Assembly (NCBI GenBank): GCA_008694505.1
Contig: VZDJ01004378.1
Span: 19,608,239 to 19,672,238, forward strand
Length of the DNA: 64,000 nt
Direction: 5' to 3'
DNA from: Cyanoderma ruficeps
Taxonomy: Eukaryota; Chordata; Aves; Passeriformes; Timaliidae
Position 1 is the first letter of the stretch. Every line of letters begins with the position of its first letter. Below the pieces are notes generated by a model that made no database searches, was not told where the DNA came from, and saw only the letters and a program-made list of their open reading frames with translations. Made by a program: the position numbers and the translations under genes. Positions 35,713 through 50,587 of the stretch are shown here, piece after piece.

Positions 35713-38700
35713 GTAGTTTATTAAAACTATACAGTCATAAGTGCACTGGCATTTGCCTAGCGTCAACCCATGACATCACCCAACCTGCTTTTTTATGTCT
35801 GCCATTTTGAAATTAGCAGAACAATTAAACAGGCAGAAGGAGCCAGAATTCTTATTTTTCTAGCTTCTTTCCTACATCATAGATATTTCCTTTTACAAAA
35901 AAGCCCATGCCTACTTGCTATGAAATTTAGACTCATGTGACTCTGTGATGATCATGTTTCTTCTCAACTTTACTTGTTCAACAGAAGGAAAAGTAAAGTG
36001 ATTTCTGATTCTCTAGTGAATCTGAGCTGAGTACCATTTACAGTTACTACTCAGTTTTAACATCAAAATTTTGTTTGCAGGGATATATTCCAGTGTTATA
36101 TTTTAGTATAACTTCATCCACTATTGGAGTTCAGAGTGGCATTGATTACTTTTTCTTCCCCATTTTTAGAATTTATTTTTAAGTATACACAATATATCTG
36201 TTTAACAGGCATCTGTTCCAGTATTTTATCAAGCTTAAATTGCTCTTCATTTTGAAAACATATCCTTTATGAGGTGGCTGAAAGTCTGAATCATCTTCAT
36301 GTCACATTTCAAGCCTTATAATTTCCAAGGAGTTCTCTCAAAGCCGTTCAGTTATCCTTGACAGTGCTGTAGATGGCAGCATTTCAGAGCTCACCTCCCC
36401 GCCCTAATCTGGGGCTAAGGACTGCAATACAGGGAATACACTGTAAGGGTGCTTCAAGAATCATCAGTTCAAGCATTTCCACAACATACCACACGCAGTA
36501 AGAAAGTATACAAAATATTTTAATTGGAAAAGCAACCTTCTCAGATGACTAAAGAAATGTACCATAATGTCAGTCAAACAAATGACAAGTTACTGCAGGT
36601 GAGATCATCCTTAAAACAGAGATCCACAATAAATTGTCCCCATGTATGGGATTTGAGCACACTCAGACATTTTGTTTCAATTTATCAAAAGAAAAACTAA
36701 GTTTTCCATAGCAACCTCGTATTTCTGACTAGAAAGTGCTGTTCTAGTGCAGGTGTACACCTGGATTGCTGGGGCTTTCACTTTAATTGAAACTGAGGCA
36801 CTTTCAGTAAGTAATTGCCTACACAGAAAACATCTCAGTTTCATTGCTAAAATATAGGTCTAGTCTGTCAGCAAGACACTTCCCATGCAGAAGCCCCCAA
36901 AAGCAGTCACTTTTGTCTGGAAGCTGAGTGTTCACATCATGGCATGCACAGCACAAACTTCACAGGAATGAACCACTCACTCCTGGAAAACATAAGTAAC
37001 ATGAATCCAAGTATATATATTGCTTTGACTTTCAATTCCCTCTCTTCCTAAAATTTTAGCAGGAGTTAACAAAGGCAAAGTATGCTATATGCCATTGCTA
37101 CAACTCTTATACGTTTTGCTGCACATGCGAGAAGCAGACCGAGGAGCAAATTGCAAATCCCATGCTGCCATCATGGTGGGTTCACATTATTTCAAAATGG
37201 GTAGAAAAATGACTCCATCACTAGCAAGTCAGTAGCTTTAGGAACCACCTCAACAGCAATTTCAACGCTCCTCCAAACAAAATCCATCTCCTAGCTGTCA
37301 GCCTCATTAGGCATCTCAAGCAAAGTACATAACACTAGCTGCCAGGACATTGAGCATGCAAGCTTGTCTTTGTAACACTCACAAATCAGAATTCATAGGA
37401 GTCTAGCATTTCTATTCCTTATGAGGATGGACAGCCTTGCTGAAGACCAAAATTACTGTCTTTGTTACTCAGCAAAGCATTTGCTGCAAACTAGAAGATG
37501 CATGAGACACCAGAAACAGTCATGAAGGAGAAGCCGAAGCCAAGGCAATAATATGTCATCCTTATCAACTCAGGAAACAAAGTCCAAGGCTGTCATGGAG
37601 AGCAGACTGATATCACTGCATTCCAACAGAGTATCAGCAGTAGGGCTCCTACAAGTGCTGGTCAGAGCAAATAAACTTATGCTGATAACAACCTCCCCAG
37701 ACTCAGTACTGGTAGGAGTGGGGTGTTACTAATTTTGCTTTATAGCTTATGCTTGCAGTAATTTGTTTGAGGAGGGAGCACGTGTTGGGATAGGCATCTG
37801 AACTGCAGCTTCTCCCACACTGTTACAATAGCATGATCTTTGCAAGGTAAGCAGCAAAGCCTGTCATGCATGGGATTCAACTAGAGACATTTAAAATTTC
37901 ACAACTGCAAAGTATTCATGCAGCATGCAAGCTTCCATCAGTGAACACTTGTATTTTTCTCCAGAGAAAGCACAAGAACACAGAATGCTGCTAGGTTTCT
38001 GAATTGCTAAGACAGGCAGGACAGCAGCAAAGAAGGCAAAAAAAATATGCTACTGTATGCTTAAATGAAAGGAGAAAGGTGCGTGACGCTAAAGATAAAA
38101 CTTTTCCAGACACAGAATAAAGCTGGGATGGAGAAAAGATGTTGAGAAGTGCCAGACATTTATAAGCAAAACAGTTAATAACACTGGGCCATCACCTAAA
38201 AGAAGACTACAACAAGAAAAATATGGCGATAAATATACATTTTTTTAAATCACAGAACAAATTTCAAGCAAACGTGACCCTAGAACAGGATGGTAACTAC
38301 GGCTCCCAGAGCTCAAGTGGGCTTTTGTTCAGTACTGATGGCAACAGCAGCACCGTGTCACAAGAAGAGGACAGATGCTAAGTGGAGTTGGAAAATTGTA
38401 CCTATTATACCTGTGAGTGGTAATAAACCCTCATTTCTTTTCTTCTCCCCCACCACTCAGCTCTTGGGACCCTTGACACTGGAGAAGGGAGTGAGGATTC
38501 AGTGAGAGCTTTCAGACTGAAAGGCAAAACCCTGATAACAGATGCACACCTTCCTTCACTCAGATCCTTTTCTAAGACTTCACATGAAACTTGTTTAGCA
38601 ATTACTTTTTGCTCCTCCACAATTTCCCCTCGTGGACTGCCCTGCTGCAGAACACACTGTGCAGATTGCAGGTGGTCAGCTAGAGCAAGTTACAAGTCAT

Positions 38701-40934
38701 TAAAACACCATCTGCTCCCTGACAAAAACAAAAACAAATGAATAAAACACGAACAAATGCCCACATCCCTTTCTTCCTTCCCGCCATCCAAAAGTTTACA
38801 GAGATGCAAAATCAAACATCTCTTCAACCAAACATCTTCATCTCTATGAAGGCACTAAACTATATTCAGAAAATTATTCTATGAGCCAAGAGCTTGCTTC
38901 CACAACACTTTCCCCAACACCTTAAAGCCAAATGAATCACAACAGATGCTACTCATTTGGCAAGAAAGACAACCCAAGCTTCTTAAAATCTGCATTTGTA
39001 AGATAGAAATATTTGCTAAGCAAGCACTTTATGTTTTAATCACTTACAAGAAACTAACAGTCAAAAAACTCCAACCAAACCACACCATAAAAAACCCCAC
39101 CAAACTGTTTAAATGAAATTGTTAGCTAACAATGGAAACATGCGTTTTTTTTAAACCCACAGAAATGACTAAAAAATGCCAAACTGAATCACAGTTCAAA
39201 TTTATGTGTGATACCACAGACATGTTTCAGCCATTGCTTTTGAACACTATACATTGAAATCAACACCTGGTCTCTCTCGCTCTAATTTCCCTGTCCACTT
39301 CCTGGGCTGGCAGCACAAATGCTTTTTTACATATTAAATTCACAAAAGGTCAACAATATTCCGCAGACAGAATTAAAAGGAAAAACAAAATAAAACTCAT
39401 TGTCTTTAGTTTTTAAGAACAATACACAACAAAGTTACCCTTAACACTGTTTTCTTAGAAGGCAACAAGCCTTAGCTTCCTGAACTTTAAAATTAAACTC
39501 AAAAGAGCCAGCAGTTTGAGAAGCCTGAGCCTCCTGTTGCTACACAGCAACACCAAGTGTCCACACTGTCACAGAAAAATTACTGGTTTCTTCTTTCAAA
39601 AGCAGACTAAGCCATCTAATTTTTCTGCTGGATCTTCATCAGCCTGATACATAATATACTGTTGCAAGTTCTGATGAAGAAGACAGGAAGATATGATTTA
39701 TTTATAAGCCAAAAACTGGGGGAAAAGTTTGGTTTAATTCAACAAGGATGTGTCTCTGAACACCAAAGTAGCACAACTTGTAACACGCAATTTGACAGTG
39801 ACCAGAGCAGAGGTCTTCTACAAATTGAAAAAGAAAGCAAAACAAAACCACCAAAACCCAAGTTCTCTCAGACCACAGGCCTCATTTCCTTACACCAGTT
39901 CTTATACTTAAGAAAGTTTGTTTCCCTGCTCCAAGCTGACAGCCAAACACAGTTGATGACACCTAAAAAAACTGATTGCTACGCTTCAAAGAAAAATATT
40001 CTTGCTAATGCATGGAGAGGAATATTGAGCGGTGTTCTTTGAAGCATTGACAGTAAGTGGGTATAGTTAATATTTAATTAAAGTAGCTGACATGGTACAG
40101 ATCCATCTCTACACTCTCTCAGGCTTATTTTTTGCCAGTTTCTCCTTCACTTTATAGGGCAGCTCATTGCTTTGTTCTGCGTTCTACCTTGATTAGAACA
40201 TATCAGCTTTCTGCTCGGCGCTCCTTTGCCTTAGCAGACTTTTTTTTTTTTGATCAAAGAACTTTTTTTCATGAAGGAAGAACATTTATTCTTGTTGATG
40301 ATTTCAGAACTGTGTCTTAAAAATTCTGGCTATGCTCAGTGATTGTAAATAGATGTATTTAAATACATGGAATTTTCATTTCTGTAGAGGAAATGCTTTC
40401 TGCTTGCCAGTATCACAGGTCTCAAGTCCATGCTTTTCTCTGATGACTTTCTATCCCAGGTATTTTAATGTAGCTGTTTGCATTAAAGTTTATCCTGACC
40501 ATTTTCAAGGCAGCACAGGTTTGTAACAGTTAACTACAATCTTGTTTGCAAGCTAGAATCAAGATACTGTTTTTAAAAACAGCAAGCAGTAAATCTTTAT
40601 AGGTAGCTTAGTGCAGGGTCCTTAATTCTGTGTACAAAACAAGATCCAAATGTTAGCTTATTGGCTTCTCTGCATAATCAAAGAGCACATTTTAATTACT
40701 GATGAGCAATTACAGAATTGTGATTTCAGCAGAGGAAATATGTATTGTAACATATATCTTCCAGCCTCCAAGAGATCATTACAGACAGTCCAGCAAAGCC
40801 CTTAGTGTTAGAATTGTAACTTTTCATGTGCTGTGCAGATTCAATTTAGTTTTTTTAAAGACACTAACTGAGGCAGATATACCTTCAAAGTCTGCAATTT
40901 CCATCATACAGATAAGCCAAGTTGCTTTACTTAC
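35713..40934. other. No supported gene (probable intron)
   Basis: Plus frames at 39662-40042 (126 codons) and minor others have no start or splice support. The region continues the A/C bias of the left arm. Confidence 0.5.
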
Positions 40935-40965
40935 CTGTACCAAAACCTTTTTTTTCTAAAAGAGT
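40935..40965 (-). CDS. Candidate short coding exon, unidentified gene
   Basis: Reading leftward: acceptor with a pyrimidine-rich lead (TTTTATTTGCAG), then 31 nt open as TLLEKKGFGT plus one base, then a consensus donor ACAG|GTAAGTAA. Phase 0 in, 1 out. Both splice sites are strong. The piece is so short that the open frame proves little, and the next exon in the chain (28252-28318, phase 2 in) needs an intermediate exon. It could also be untranslated if the start codon lies near 28848. Confidence 0.25.
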
Positions 40966-43900
40966 CTGCAAATAAAATGGAGGACTGCAGGTCACAGCTA
41001 CCCTGACTGTTGTGTCAGGCTGAAGACCCAGCTGGGAGCCCTGCACTGAGGATTGCCAGCTTGCCGTTTACAGGAGGTTATCTCCTTCTAATGTATTGCC
41101 AGGACTCTTTTTCCTATGCAAATATATACATGCACACGCACAAATTATATTCTACAGGTTCAGCAAGTCCTTGCAGCAAAGCAGATACTACACAGGCCCT
41201 GTATCATATCCAGACAGCACAAACCTGGAGGTCTAAGTAACAGGGGCAAACATATCACTTAAGGAAAAGAAAACAAACCCTCCTCCAGCTAGTAGTCCTC
41301 CACAGTGCCTGATCTATCTGGAGACAATATAAGGATATCGTCATGCTGTCTTCTAAAACTATGATCTCCTGAAAAACAGCTAAAGCCACAGCTAGTCAGA
41401 TGGTGCCTAGAGCTACAAGAAATCAGACAGAAAATTCCCTTTAACACTTTAAGGGTAACATTCGTAGGAGACCAAGGCAGAAGACCTTGGTAAGTATCCA
41501 GTGAAATTGGAACAGGTAACGTAGCTGGAACTGCAGACTAAGTGGACAGGCCACATCTCACAAGAAAAAGCAGCAATCCCAGATGTCTTTTCCTCAACAA
41601 AGCTAACAGAAGGAGGCCCTCACCATCCTACTTACACAGAAAAAAAGGGACAGAAGAGGAGCAAAAAGGCCTCCTCAACATTGGCAGAGCAGATGCTATT
41701 AGGTTAGAGAAGTGATGCAAGTGGTCTTCACTCACAAAAGATATTCCTCCACTAGTAAATGTGCACATGACATCCCTGTTAAGTATGTTAGACATCAACT
41801 ACAAAAGCATGGCCAGATGTTCAGTCACACTAAATTAATCCTATCTGTCACTTCAGGTAAGAATTTAACAGTATTCCTCAATCCTCCTCCTTTCCCTCTC
41901 CTGCATATTACCATAACTTCTGTGACATTGCCTGAATTGGAAAAGTATATTAGCAGGGACAAAAATCAGAAGCCAATACAGCATTACTGTAAGGTTCCCC
42001 CATAAGAAATGGAAACAAAAGAGCAGCAGATTTCTTATTCAGAGAATCACTCATGATCAGCCATCTAGAGGGCTGCAAAACATGCAAGTCTAAAACCTAA
42101 TACTGACATGGAAATTTCTCCCTGTAGACCTTGTCCTTCGGCTCCCCAAGACCTAAATGATTTCTCCTGTTGCAGAGACCTTTCTTTTTGTCTCCTGAAA
42201 TGGAAAGAGGGCATTAAGAATAATGATAATTAAGAGAAGAGAGCGTGTCTGCATTATCTTCTGCTGCAGCATAATCAGTTACTCAACTGTACAGTCATGC
42301 TAGCCATATTTAACATGTTTTCCAAAATTATATTGTCCGGCATACTATACCCAGAATAAATGTGTGGTGGCTGTACAGAACATGTAAAAAATCCACTGAG
42401 ATGAGTCAAAGCCAAATTTTCCCTCCATTTTGCCCAGGTTTACAGTGCAGACTATTAACCAAGTTTAGCCGGTATACAATATCTCCACGTGCCAATATTG
42501 TTCAGAAGGAGAACAAGTTATTAGAAACAATGAATTGACACTAGGCTGATGTCAATTCGTGGCCCAAGTCAACAGAACTTTTCCTTGCAGTTTTCTCTCC
42601 CAATCACACTAGCCGTTATTTGACATCTTCAACAAATAATTTTTAAGCTTTTTTTTTTTGTATTTAACTCTGTACCTAGACAAACTTTGTTTCCTCTACA
42701 CTTGGATTAAACACATTCATAATTACTCAAACACTCCTTGCTAAAAGGAGCAATAGCTCCTTAGAATGCTCCTTAGTAGCAATAGAAGCTCCACTTCCAA
42801 GTCTTGTCATTTTCATCTTGAACCAGTCCTCAGAACTTCATCAGAACCAGTCCTCTATTTCTAGAACTGGTATACTAGAACACAGTTAACACTTCCCTTA
42901 GGTGCCAACCTGATGTCTTTGGCTACTTTATTCCATATTTGTGCATGGACTATGTATTAATAGAGTCATCATGTTTCAAGTACTTAAAATATATATCCTT
43001 TTTTTAAAGTTACTCAGTCTTCTTTATAAAAAAATCCAGTAATCCTGAGTGTCCAACAGTCCCTCAAAAAGTACAGTACGGCAGCTTTCAAGATGTGGAA
43101 AAATGACAACACCGGCATTAGTCATATCGGAGTATTCAACTTCTACTAAAAAAATTAAATTATACATCCACCTATTTGGGGAAAAAGAGCACTTAGGTGA
43201 CTTCACAGGTACTCTTCACCTGAAAATGACCAAGGCCTGAAACAAACAGTCCCAGTGGTTCACATCATCTCCACCCAGCACCATTCCTACAATTTACATC
43301 TAATCTAGCTCCCAGTTGTAACTATGGAGCCAGTGTTCAGTACAGCACCCAAATGCAGTTTCATGTTCAGCAGCCGTGGTGTAGGTGGCAAGGCGCCAGC
43401 ACAACTGACATGTTCCTACACAGGAAGCACAAAGATTATCTGTGCCTGTCTACAAAGCAGGAGATGAACCAATGGTAAACTGCCTAAGAACAAATAAATG
43501 CCTCCATCAAGAAGATGAGCTGCCTCATTTCCATACTGCACATGTGAGGGTGGGGATGAGGGAGAAGAAAAAGCTAAGTGGTTCAGGCCCAAGTAATATA
43601 GACTGCATTATAGGCATTGACATAATACATCTGTTTAGACCAAGGCATTTTCCTTGCATTATGTAATCAACTGCACTACTCTAAATGGAGACCTACGCTC
43701 GCTCAGTTCTGCTCAGAGACACAAATAAACTTGTTCCTGTGATTGCTTTCTACTGGAAAAAGTACTGAAAGAAATATCACAAGAGCTCAGATTACATCAA
43801 AAGCCTTATAAGAGAGCTCTTATTAGACAAAGGTAAAGTCATGCAAGGAAAGAGACTGGTGACTTTCTACAGCTGTGTTAAAGTTTTGTTTCCATATTTG

Positions 43901-46900
43901 CTATGTATTTCGATTATCAGACTGAAACTTAAGTATGTTTCAGTCCTTCTCTTAGACTAGTTCTTCAGCGAGGAACAACAGGAGACCCACTCTCCTGGTA
44001 CAGTATGGTGCTGCTCTATGTGAGTCCCACAGCTGACAAACAACAAACTGCAGTTCATGCAGACCCCTGCTTTAGTGCCTAAACAATATCCTAGCTATCT
44101 CTTCTGTGCTAAAGGACAATATTTGACTAACACAGCACAAAGGTTCACAAGTTGTGCCAAAACCTCCACTACAAACAAACCACCTCCTCTTCTCCTGGCA
44201 GCACCAGCATCCCACCACACAAACCTCCCGCCCTGCTCCTCTCCACCACCCGTCCCCACGCACATCACAGGGCTCTTGGGCAGCCGCCTCTGAGATGAGA
44301 CTGGAAGGAACAGCTTGCACAGGGAGTGCCAGACTTGGGATTTATTCTGAAAGTTTCATGTGGCTGTGGACAGTATTTTTCCCTAACACCAGTCATACAC
44401 TCTGCAGTATTTTCATGCCCTGCAGAACAAACCCCGATTTTCTGCTTCAAAGAAAAAAAAGTGACCCACAAACAGCTATTTACATCAGAACTAAATATGC
44501 AAGAATAAAGAAAAAATATGGTATCTAGTACTGAAAAGAGCTTATATCCACCACCATTATCATCACAAGTGATCTTTTCTACTACACTGCACCCAGACCA
44601 GGGAAATGTTTCAAGTTTCTCAATTCAGTGCCATTTAAGGAGTATCTATTAAGATTTACAGCATTAACACACTAATTTTTAAAACCTGCAAACATTGCAA
44701 GACCGTAACATATTAATTAATGCATTAACTAAAAAATTAGGCCAATGCAATATTGAAGTGAATGTCTTCATATTGTATTGAACCCATATTTTACCTAAAA
44801 AAAGTATTCACTTTGCCCATAAAGGATGCTTTTTACTACATGTCTCAGAAGTAATTAGAAAAAAATCCTCACGAAATTTCAAGCCAATGAACTTGCTGTG
44901 TACCTGGCCAAGTGTTCCATGAATCACAAACACATCACATTTCAGCTTTAGAATAAGGCCTGGAATCTTTTTATAATTTGTAAACTTGAGACCAACTAAA
45001 TCTCTAACTTTCACAGATCTTGTATCAACAATATGACTCTCTCTTTAAGTATCATCATCCAGTTATAAGTAATAAATTGTTTGCCTTAACTCTCTAAATC
45101 ATCTGTAAGAAATACTGTACACGAGACAAAGCCAGGTTTGGAATGATGCTTCTGCTACTTGAAGAGTCATGTAAACCATTCATAAGTGTTATTCTTTACT
45201 CTGAGGTAGAATGAGAGGTGAAAAGTGTCCTTTAATTTATTAAGCCTTGGGAATGCTTAGGAATAGAGAAATAATACCCAAGCCACAGTCAAGTACCCAA
45301 CTCAGTTTACCAGGCCATCTGCTTACTATTGGTTTTAAACATGTGAACTCTAATAAAACCCCACTTATTTTCTCATGTGTAATTCCTTAAATAGCTAAAA
45401 CCATCAACCAAAAATAGTCTACCTACAACACACGCTTGCCTAAGCTGAGGAAGAATACCCAATTAAACAATTTTTTTTTCACATGTTTAAATGACCAGTA
45501 TTATACCTGCACTTCCAAGTTCAAGCCTATTCAAAAGAAACTCACTGGACTTTTGAAATAATCTTCAAAATACCATGGCTTCCATTTGCAGGCAAGAAAA
45601 AGATAACTCTGGAAGGAAACATGCTGGTTTTCCTTATCTCAAATGAATAGTTATATTAACAGATTCTGCAGTACTGCAACACGAACACTGGGTGACAGGA
45701 TTAAGGCACTGGAAAACGTGTGAACATACAGATAGCATATGAACTAGCTCAAGCTTTGATGCAATGAGAACACTTTCAAATGGAAGAATGAATGGCTAAA
45801 TAAAACAACAACAAAAAAAAAGATCAGATACACATTCCCATATTGTGTCAAAGTCACTGTAACCTTAAGAACTTCTAGAGACAGATGTAGCATTTTTAGT
45901 GCATAAATAAGTGCAGTTCCATGTGCTGAAGGAACAAGCTGAGATAAAACCTCACATCCACAATTAAGAGTGCGAAGAAAATGAGGTTTATTTATTTCTC
46001 TCCTAGCACCAGAAGTCCAAGCTATTTCCTCAAAGTGAAAATCTTACTTCCCAAATGCCTCCTACCATCTGTCAAACAGTTTTAGCTGTTCTCGAGAAGC
46101 TTCTTATGCTACTATAGACATTACATCTGCAACAGATTTCCTTCTTGTAGAGTACAGATGGGATTAAACACTGTTTTATAACAAATATAGCAAAATACTG
46201 CTCCAGATTTCAACTGTGTACAACCCAGAACCAGCTACTCTGAATAAAACACTTTTAACATATCTGCTACTAATCAGTGGCCTATTATGAGCAGTTTCCC
46301 AAACCTCATTTGCTGCATTTATAGAATTCAACACTCTATATAGGCCTTCCTTTTAAAAGCCAATGTCGGTCCTCACACCAAGCTCTACCATGGTCTGAAA
46401 TCACCAAAATGAGACAAATTACCAGAAAAGCATGCAATTTGCTGTTCCCAAAGCTGGACAAGCATATGGTTTAAGACAAAGCTACACAGAGCTGCTTCTA
46501 CTGCATCTAAACTGATGGAGTTTTTTAGGCAGAGAAACCACCTCCTTGATCAGAAGGTAATTTATAAAAACATCACCAAAACAATGCAGATTCTTTAAGT
46601 CCAGGGTCTGAATTAGTCCACAAGGCAGCAATAATATATCTCCTCTACTAGTTATCTATACCATGAAGTATTTTTCAAAGTCAGTAACTCATTTTTTCTT
46701 ATTTCTGGTTACTAAACCTTCTAACACCTAGAAAACTTGTGCAAGTCACACTTGTCTCAATATTTGTTCACACATTCCCAAGGGAAGCAAGAGTCTTACA
46801 AAGCCCTTCACATTGCTTCAGCTTTAAACTCAGACCATGACTCTCCACCTCATACTAGTGGAAGAGGCATAGGAAGCAGAGAGAAGGAAGGGAGCTATTT

Positions 46901-49739
46901 ACCAGCTGAAGCTAAACACAAAGGATATCAAATTTACCCAAAAGACAAGAGAACAGCAAAAGAAATCACTCACGCAAAATTCAGAGACAGACCTCCAACG
47001 AGAACCAAAGGCTTTGGGAAAAACATTTTTTTGTTGCTGTAAGGTTTTTTGTTGGGCTGTGTTTTTTTAAACAAAATAAATGACCAAGACTGTGCCCATC
47101 ATTTCTTCTGTCTTAAACGAGATTTACTTCTGAACTATATTACCATCGACCACCTGTTCTAATAGAAGATAATTGTAACTGCTGTCTAACAAACCAGAAA
47201 AGATTAACTAATTCAACATCATTATGATCACATCAGAATATTGAGGGGCATGGGAAAAAAAGCTAAACAGCAAAGGCTGTTCACTCAGGAAATCATCTAA
47301 AGAATCATTTCACACTGAGAAGCAGTATTTTTAACTTCCACACCAACTCACCAAAACAGCCTAGGCGAAGAACTATGCTGCTTCACTCTTCCTGTGAAGA
47401 CAGTGACTATACAAATACCTCCCTCAAAAAGCTTTCTGCTTCCCAACTGTACATCTGCCATAGAAGCAAGATCTTCATTAACAGCACAGTCTATTATGAA
47501 ACACAACGTACCTGGCCAAGATGTTCACATTACAGTTCAGAGAACAGAAGCAGCAACTGCTGTGCTTGTGCTACTTTAATTACATTGCATGGACTGGAGA
47601 AAAACCTACCCTTGTAGGGAGTAAGACTATGCTGTTTTCTACATCTATCACTATTTCTTCACTGAAGGCCTTTTTCTATTTTTCTTCATAATTCTCTATT
47701 TTGTTGAACAATAAAAATTGTTCTTCTGTGTTTAATCACAAAATTGAGTAATGTAGAGCTTGATGCACGTTCATGTAAAATAAACAAACAGAACTAAACC
47801 AAACCACATTGCTTGGCCCATTGGGAGGTTTTAAGTATACGACATTATGCGAATTCTCTAACAAATTTATTTTCTGTTCTGAAACAGAAGAGCAAGACTA
47901 AGAGATAAGTTCTTTGACAGAACCTAAAGCAGGAGCAATTACACAGTGCAGGAAGGGGGAAGGAAGAAAAGGCCCTTAGAAAACTCTCCTGCATGCTTCA
48001 GGAAACAGAATTTGTGGGAAATGCAGTGGGGAAGCAGGTGGTAAAACAGTAATCAGTGAAGAGATGAAAGCCTAATAACTGACTCGACACAGTTCATTAA
48101 AACTTGGCTGAGCGTTCTATGCAAAGATTCACTGGATGGAGAGGAGGCTGGAACACAACTTCACAGAATACAAAGTATGCATAGTTTCTTTACTAAGTAG
48201 TTGCACAACCATTTATTTGAAAGTGTAACAGCACACCAGACAAAAGAAAATGGGTAAGTGCTGCATCGCCTCAGACTCTTCTCGATCACTTCAACAGGAT
48301 TTAAGAAAAGGCAATCTAAAAATAAGCCATCTTCAACAAACTTCCCTTCCCCCAAAATTATTTTCCTTTCATTTCTGCATTTTATTTCTCTTTGGAGCAA
48401 AACCTGAGACAATATAGCAACAAAGAACAGGAGCACAGAAGTCTGACTTTCTGTCCCAGATCAGTTCCATGTAAAAGGTGTAACAGTACAACATTGTTTC
48501 CTGCAACATCAGAAAATTCCTCCTCGAGTTGTAAAAGTTAACAAACATCAACAAGCATTTATAGAACAGAGTTTGAGGTACTCTGGGGGTTTACATGCAG
48601 CAGAGATATGAGCTGGATAGCCGTTTACTAAAAAGTCACTTTTTAACTAATTTGACAAAGCAGCATGCTTAAAAGGAGTTCTTTCCCTGACCCATGATTG
48701 AAGTAGAAAAAGGATTATGTATTGCTAGGTCTAAGCTACATCAGCCTCAAAAAATTTGGTTTACTTACAACATGATTTTTAAGGCCTTTTCAAAGCTAAA
48801 TGAGTCTATGAGTATCACAATTTTACTTAAAAAAAAAAAAAAAGCCAAAGGGTCCATAAATGACCACAATCACACATCTCTTTTTTTCCCCAAAACAGTT
48901 TCAATTCTGAAGTAAACACATCAGATCACCATCTGGAAAGGAGTGCTCTGTGGCCAGGTTTTGGAAAGTTGTATAATCACAAAACAAATTAATTAAAAGC
49001 TCAGGAGTTTTGACTAAAAACTATACTTGGCTAAAACAACAAATGACCTCAGAAGTTTGCAGGGAGTTCTAAAACAAAACAGCACGCAGAAAATTTTACC
49101 AGTCCCTTCTACAGTTACTTGATAGCCAACAATGCAACTATGTTCTTCTCTTCTCACATTTTCCGCATCATTTAAAACCAGAACTGTATCAATTCTAAAC
49201 TCTCACTTGCCAAACAACAGACCTGACGAAGGCAACAGGGAAGCACCGCTCTTTACACAGTTCTGTTGCTGCCCATCGTGTTCACCGTGGACTAACAACT
49301 CAGTACTAACTCCTGTCTTTTCAAAACTGAAGTTGATAATTAACAAAGATCAGCAGGGCCCCGATTACTTTAACACTCAACAGATCAAATAGATTTACAT
49401 TTCCTATGATTAAGCTGAAATGATTGAAGTTATGAAAGTTGCCAGGTGAAAGTAAGCTGATTTTAAAAGGTGTTTTTAAATCCTGATCCCAGTCCCAAGA
49501 ATTCTGTTTTGGACAGTGGCAGCACAAAACATGTTAGAAACATCTTCAGTGACACATTGAATTGACAGCTTTCCTCCTTTCAGACGAATTCTACAGCGCA
49601 CTGCAATAACACACAATCTGTGAACACTCCTATTTCAAGGAACCGTGTGGACCCCATCTGAACGATCACCGAGCTCGTTGAACAAAACCCCCTCGGAGCC
49701 CAGGCTCTTTTGTAAGTGAGCCATTACCAAGGCCTTTTA
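40966..49739. other. No supported gene (probable long first intron)
   Basis: About 8.8 kb between the CpG island and the first internal candidate. Minus segments at 47365-47404 (40 nt, phase 1 to 2) and 48772-48798 (27 nt) have usable splice sites but do not join the chain. No CR1 copy. Small repeats at 42745-42855 are described in the findings. Confidence 0.5.
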
Positions 49740-50288
49740 ATAGAGATGCAGGAGCGCGGCTGGCAGCGCCACGGGACTGGGGACGGTAACTAGGTTTCGC
49801 TCCCCAAGGCACGGCTACGGCGCGAGATTATTTTCCCAGTGCGAGGGGAAGGAGGTTACGGCAGCCACAGGCGCTACATTTTAACTGCATTCACCGCGGC
49901 CGGTTTCAACGGCGGCCCGCGGGCGGGCCCGGGGTGCGCGCACGGCACAGGCAACAGCCGGCCCGTGGCTCCGGAGCCCCCGGCCGCGGTGCCCGGCTCC
50001 GCGGGGCCGTGCTGGCGGCCCGGCACCGCACCGAGCTGCCGCAGCCCGCTCAGCCTCGCCCGCGGGACCCAGCCCGGCACCGCACCAGCAACACCCACCG
50101 GGCCCTGCGCTGCCGGAGACCCCGGGGAGCTCCCAGCAGCCCCCTCCCGCCCGGCAGCCGGGGCGAGGCGGCACGCACGGCAGCGCGGCGCCGGCGGGGG
50201 CCCGGGTGGCACCGCGACACACGCCCCCCGCCTCCCGTCCGCAGCCGCGGTCGCTGCGGCGCTGCCCCGGAGCCGCCGCTGCCCTCAC

Positions 50289-50473
50289 CTCCGCCCGCAG
50301 CAGGTCCGGCGGGAGGCGCGGAGGGGCGCCCGGCCGGTGCGGGGGGGGCGGCGGCCGGGACCCGTCCCCTGCAGGCGCGGGCTCCGCTGCCCCGCGCGGC
50401 ACGGGGCGCTCCCGCTGCTCCGCTCCCGCTGCTGCGGCCGCGGCCCCGCCCGGTCGCCGCCTGATCCGCTCAT
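50289..50473 (-). other. Candidate first exon of the minus-strand gene
   Basis: The 3' boundary is a good minus-strand donor, GGAG|GTGAGG, with the exon ending at 50289. The nearest open ATG upstream is at 50473 and gives about 61 arginine- and glycine-rich codons (MSGSGGDRAGPRPQQ...) leaving phase 2. Its Kozak context is mediocre (C at -3), and the composition looks like translated GC-rich leader DNA, so this stretch may be 5' untranslated sequence. Phase 2 would match the 28252-28318 exon. The transcription start cannot be placed by eye. Confidence 0.3.
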
Positions 50474-50587
50474 CCGCCGCGGCGGGAGGCGCGCGCGCAG
50501 GCGCGGGCGGCGGCGGCCCCGCCCCGCGGAGCTGCGCGTGGGCGGACGGGCGGGGGGGGCGCGGCCCCGGGGACGGGCCCTGGGGTG

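Noticed and set aside
44470..44580. Possible C/D-box snoRNA on the minus strand (GTGATGA ... CTGA)
   Set aside because: Box-like sequences are about 85 nt apart, but the flanks cannot form the terminal stem and no C'/D' pair is visible.
47365..47404. 40-nt minus-strand piece with acceptor GTCTTCACAG and donor TTTTG|GTGAGT
   Set aside because: Open in one frame only (phase 1 to 2) and cannot be joined to the 40935 exon.
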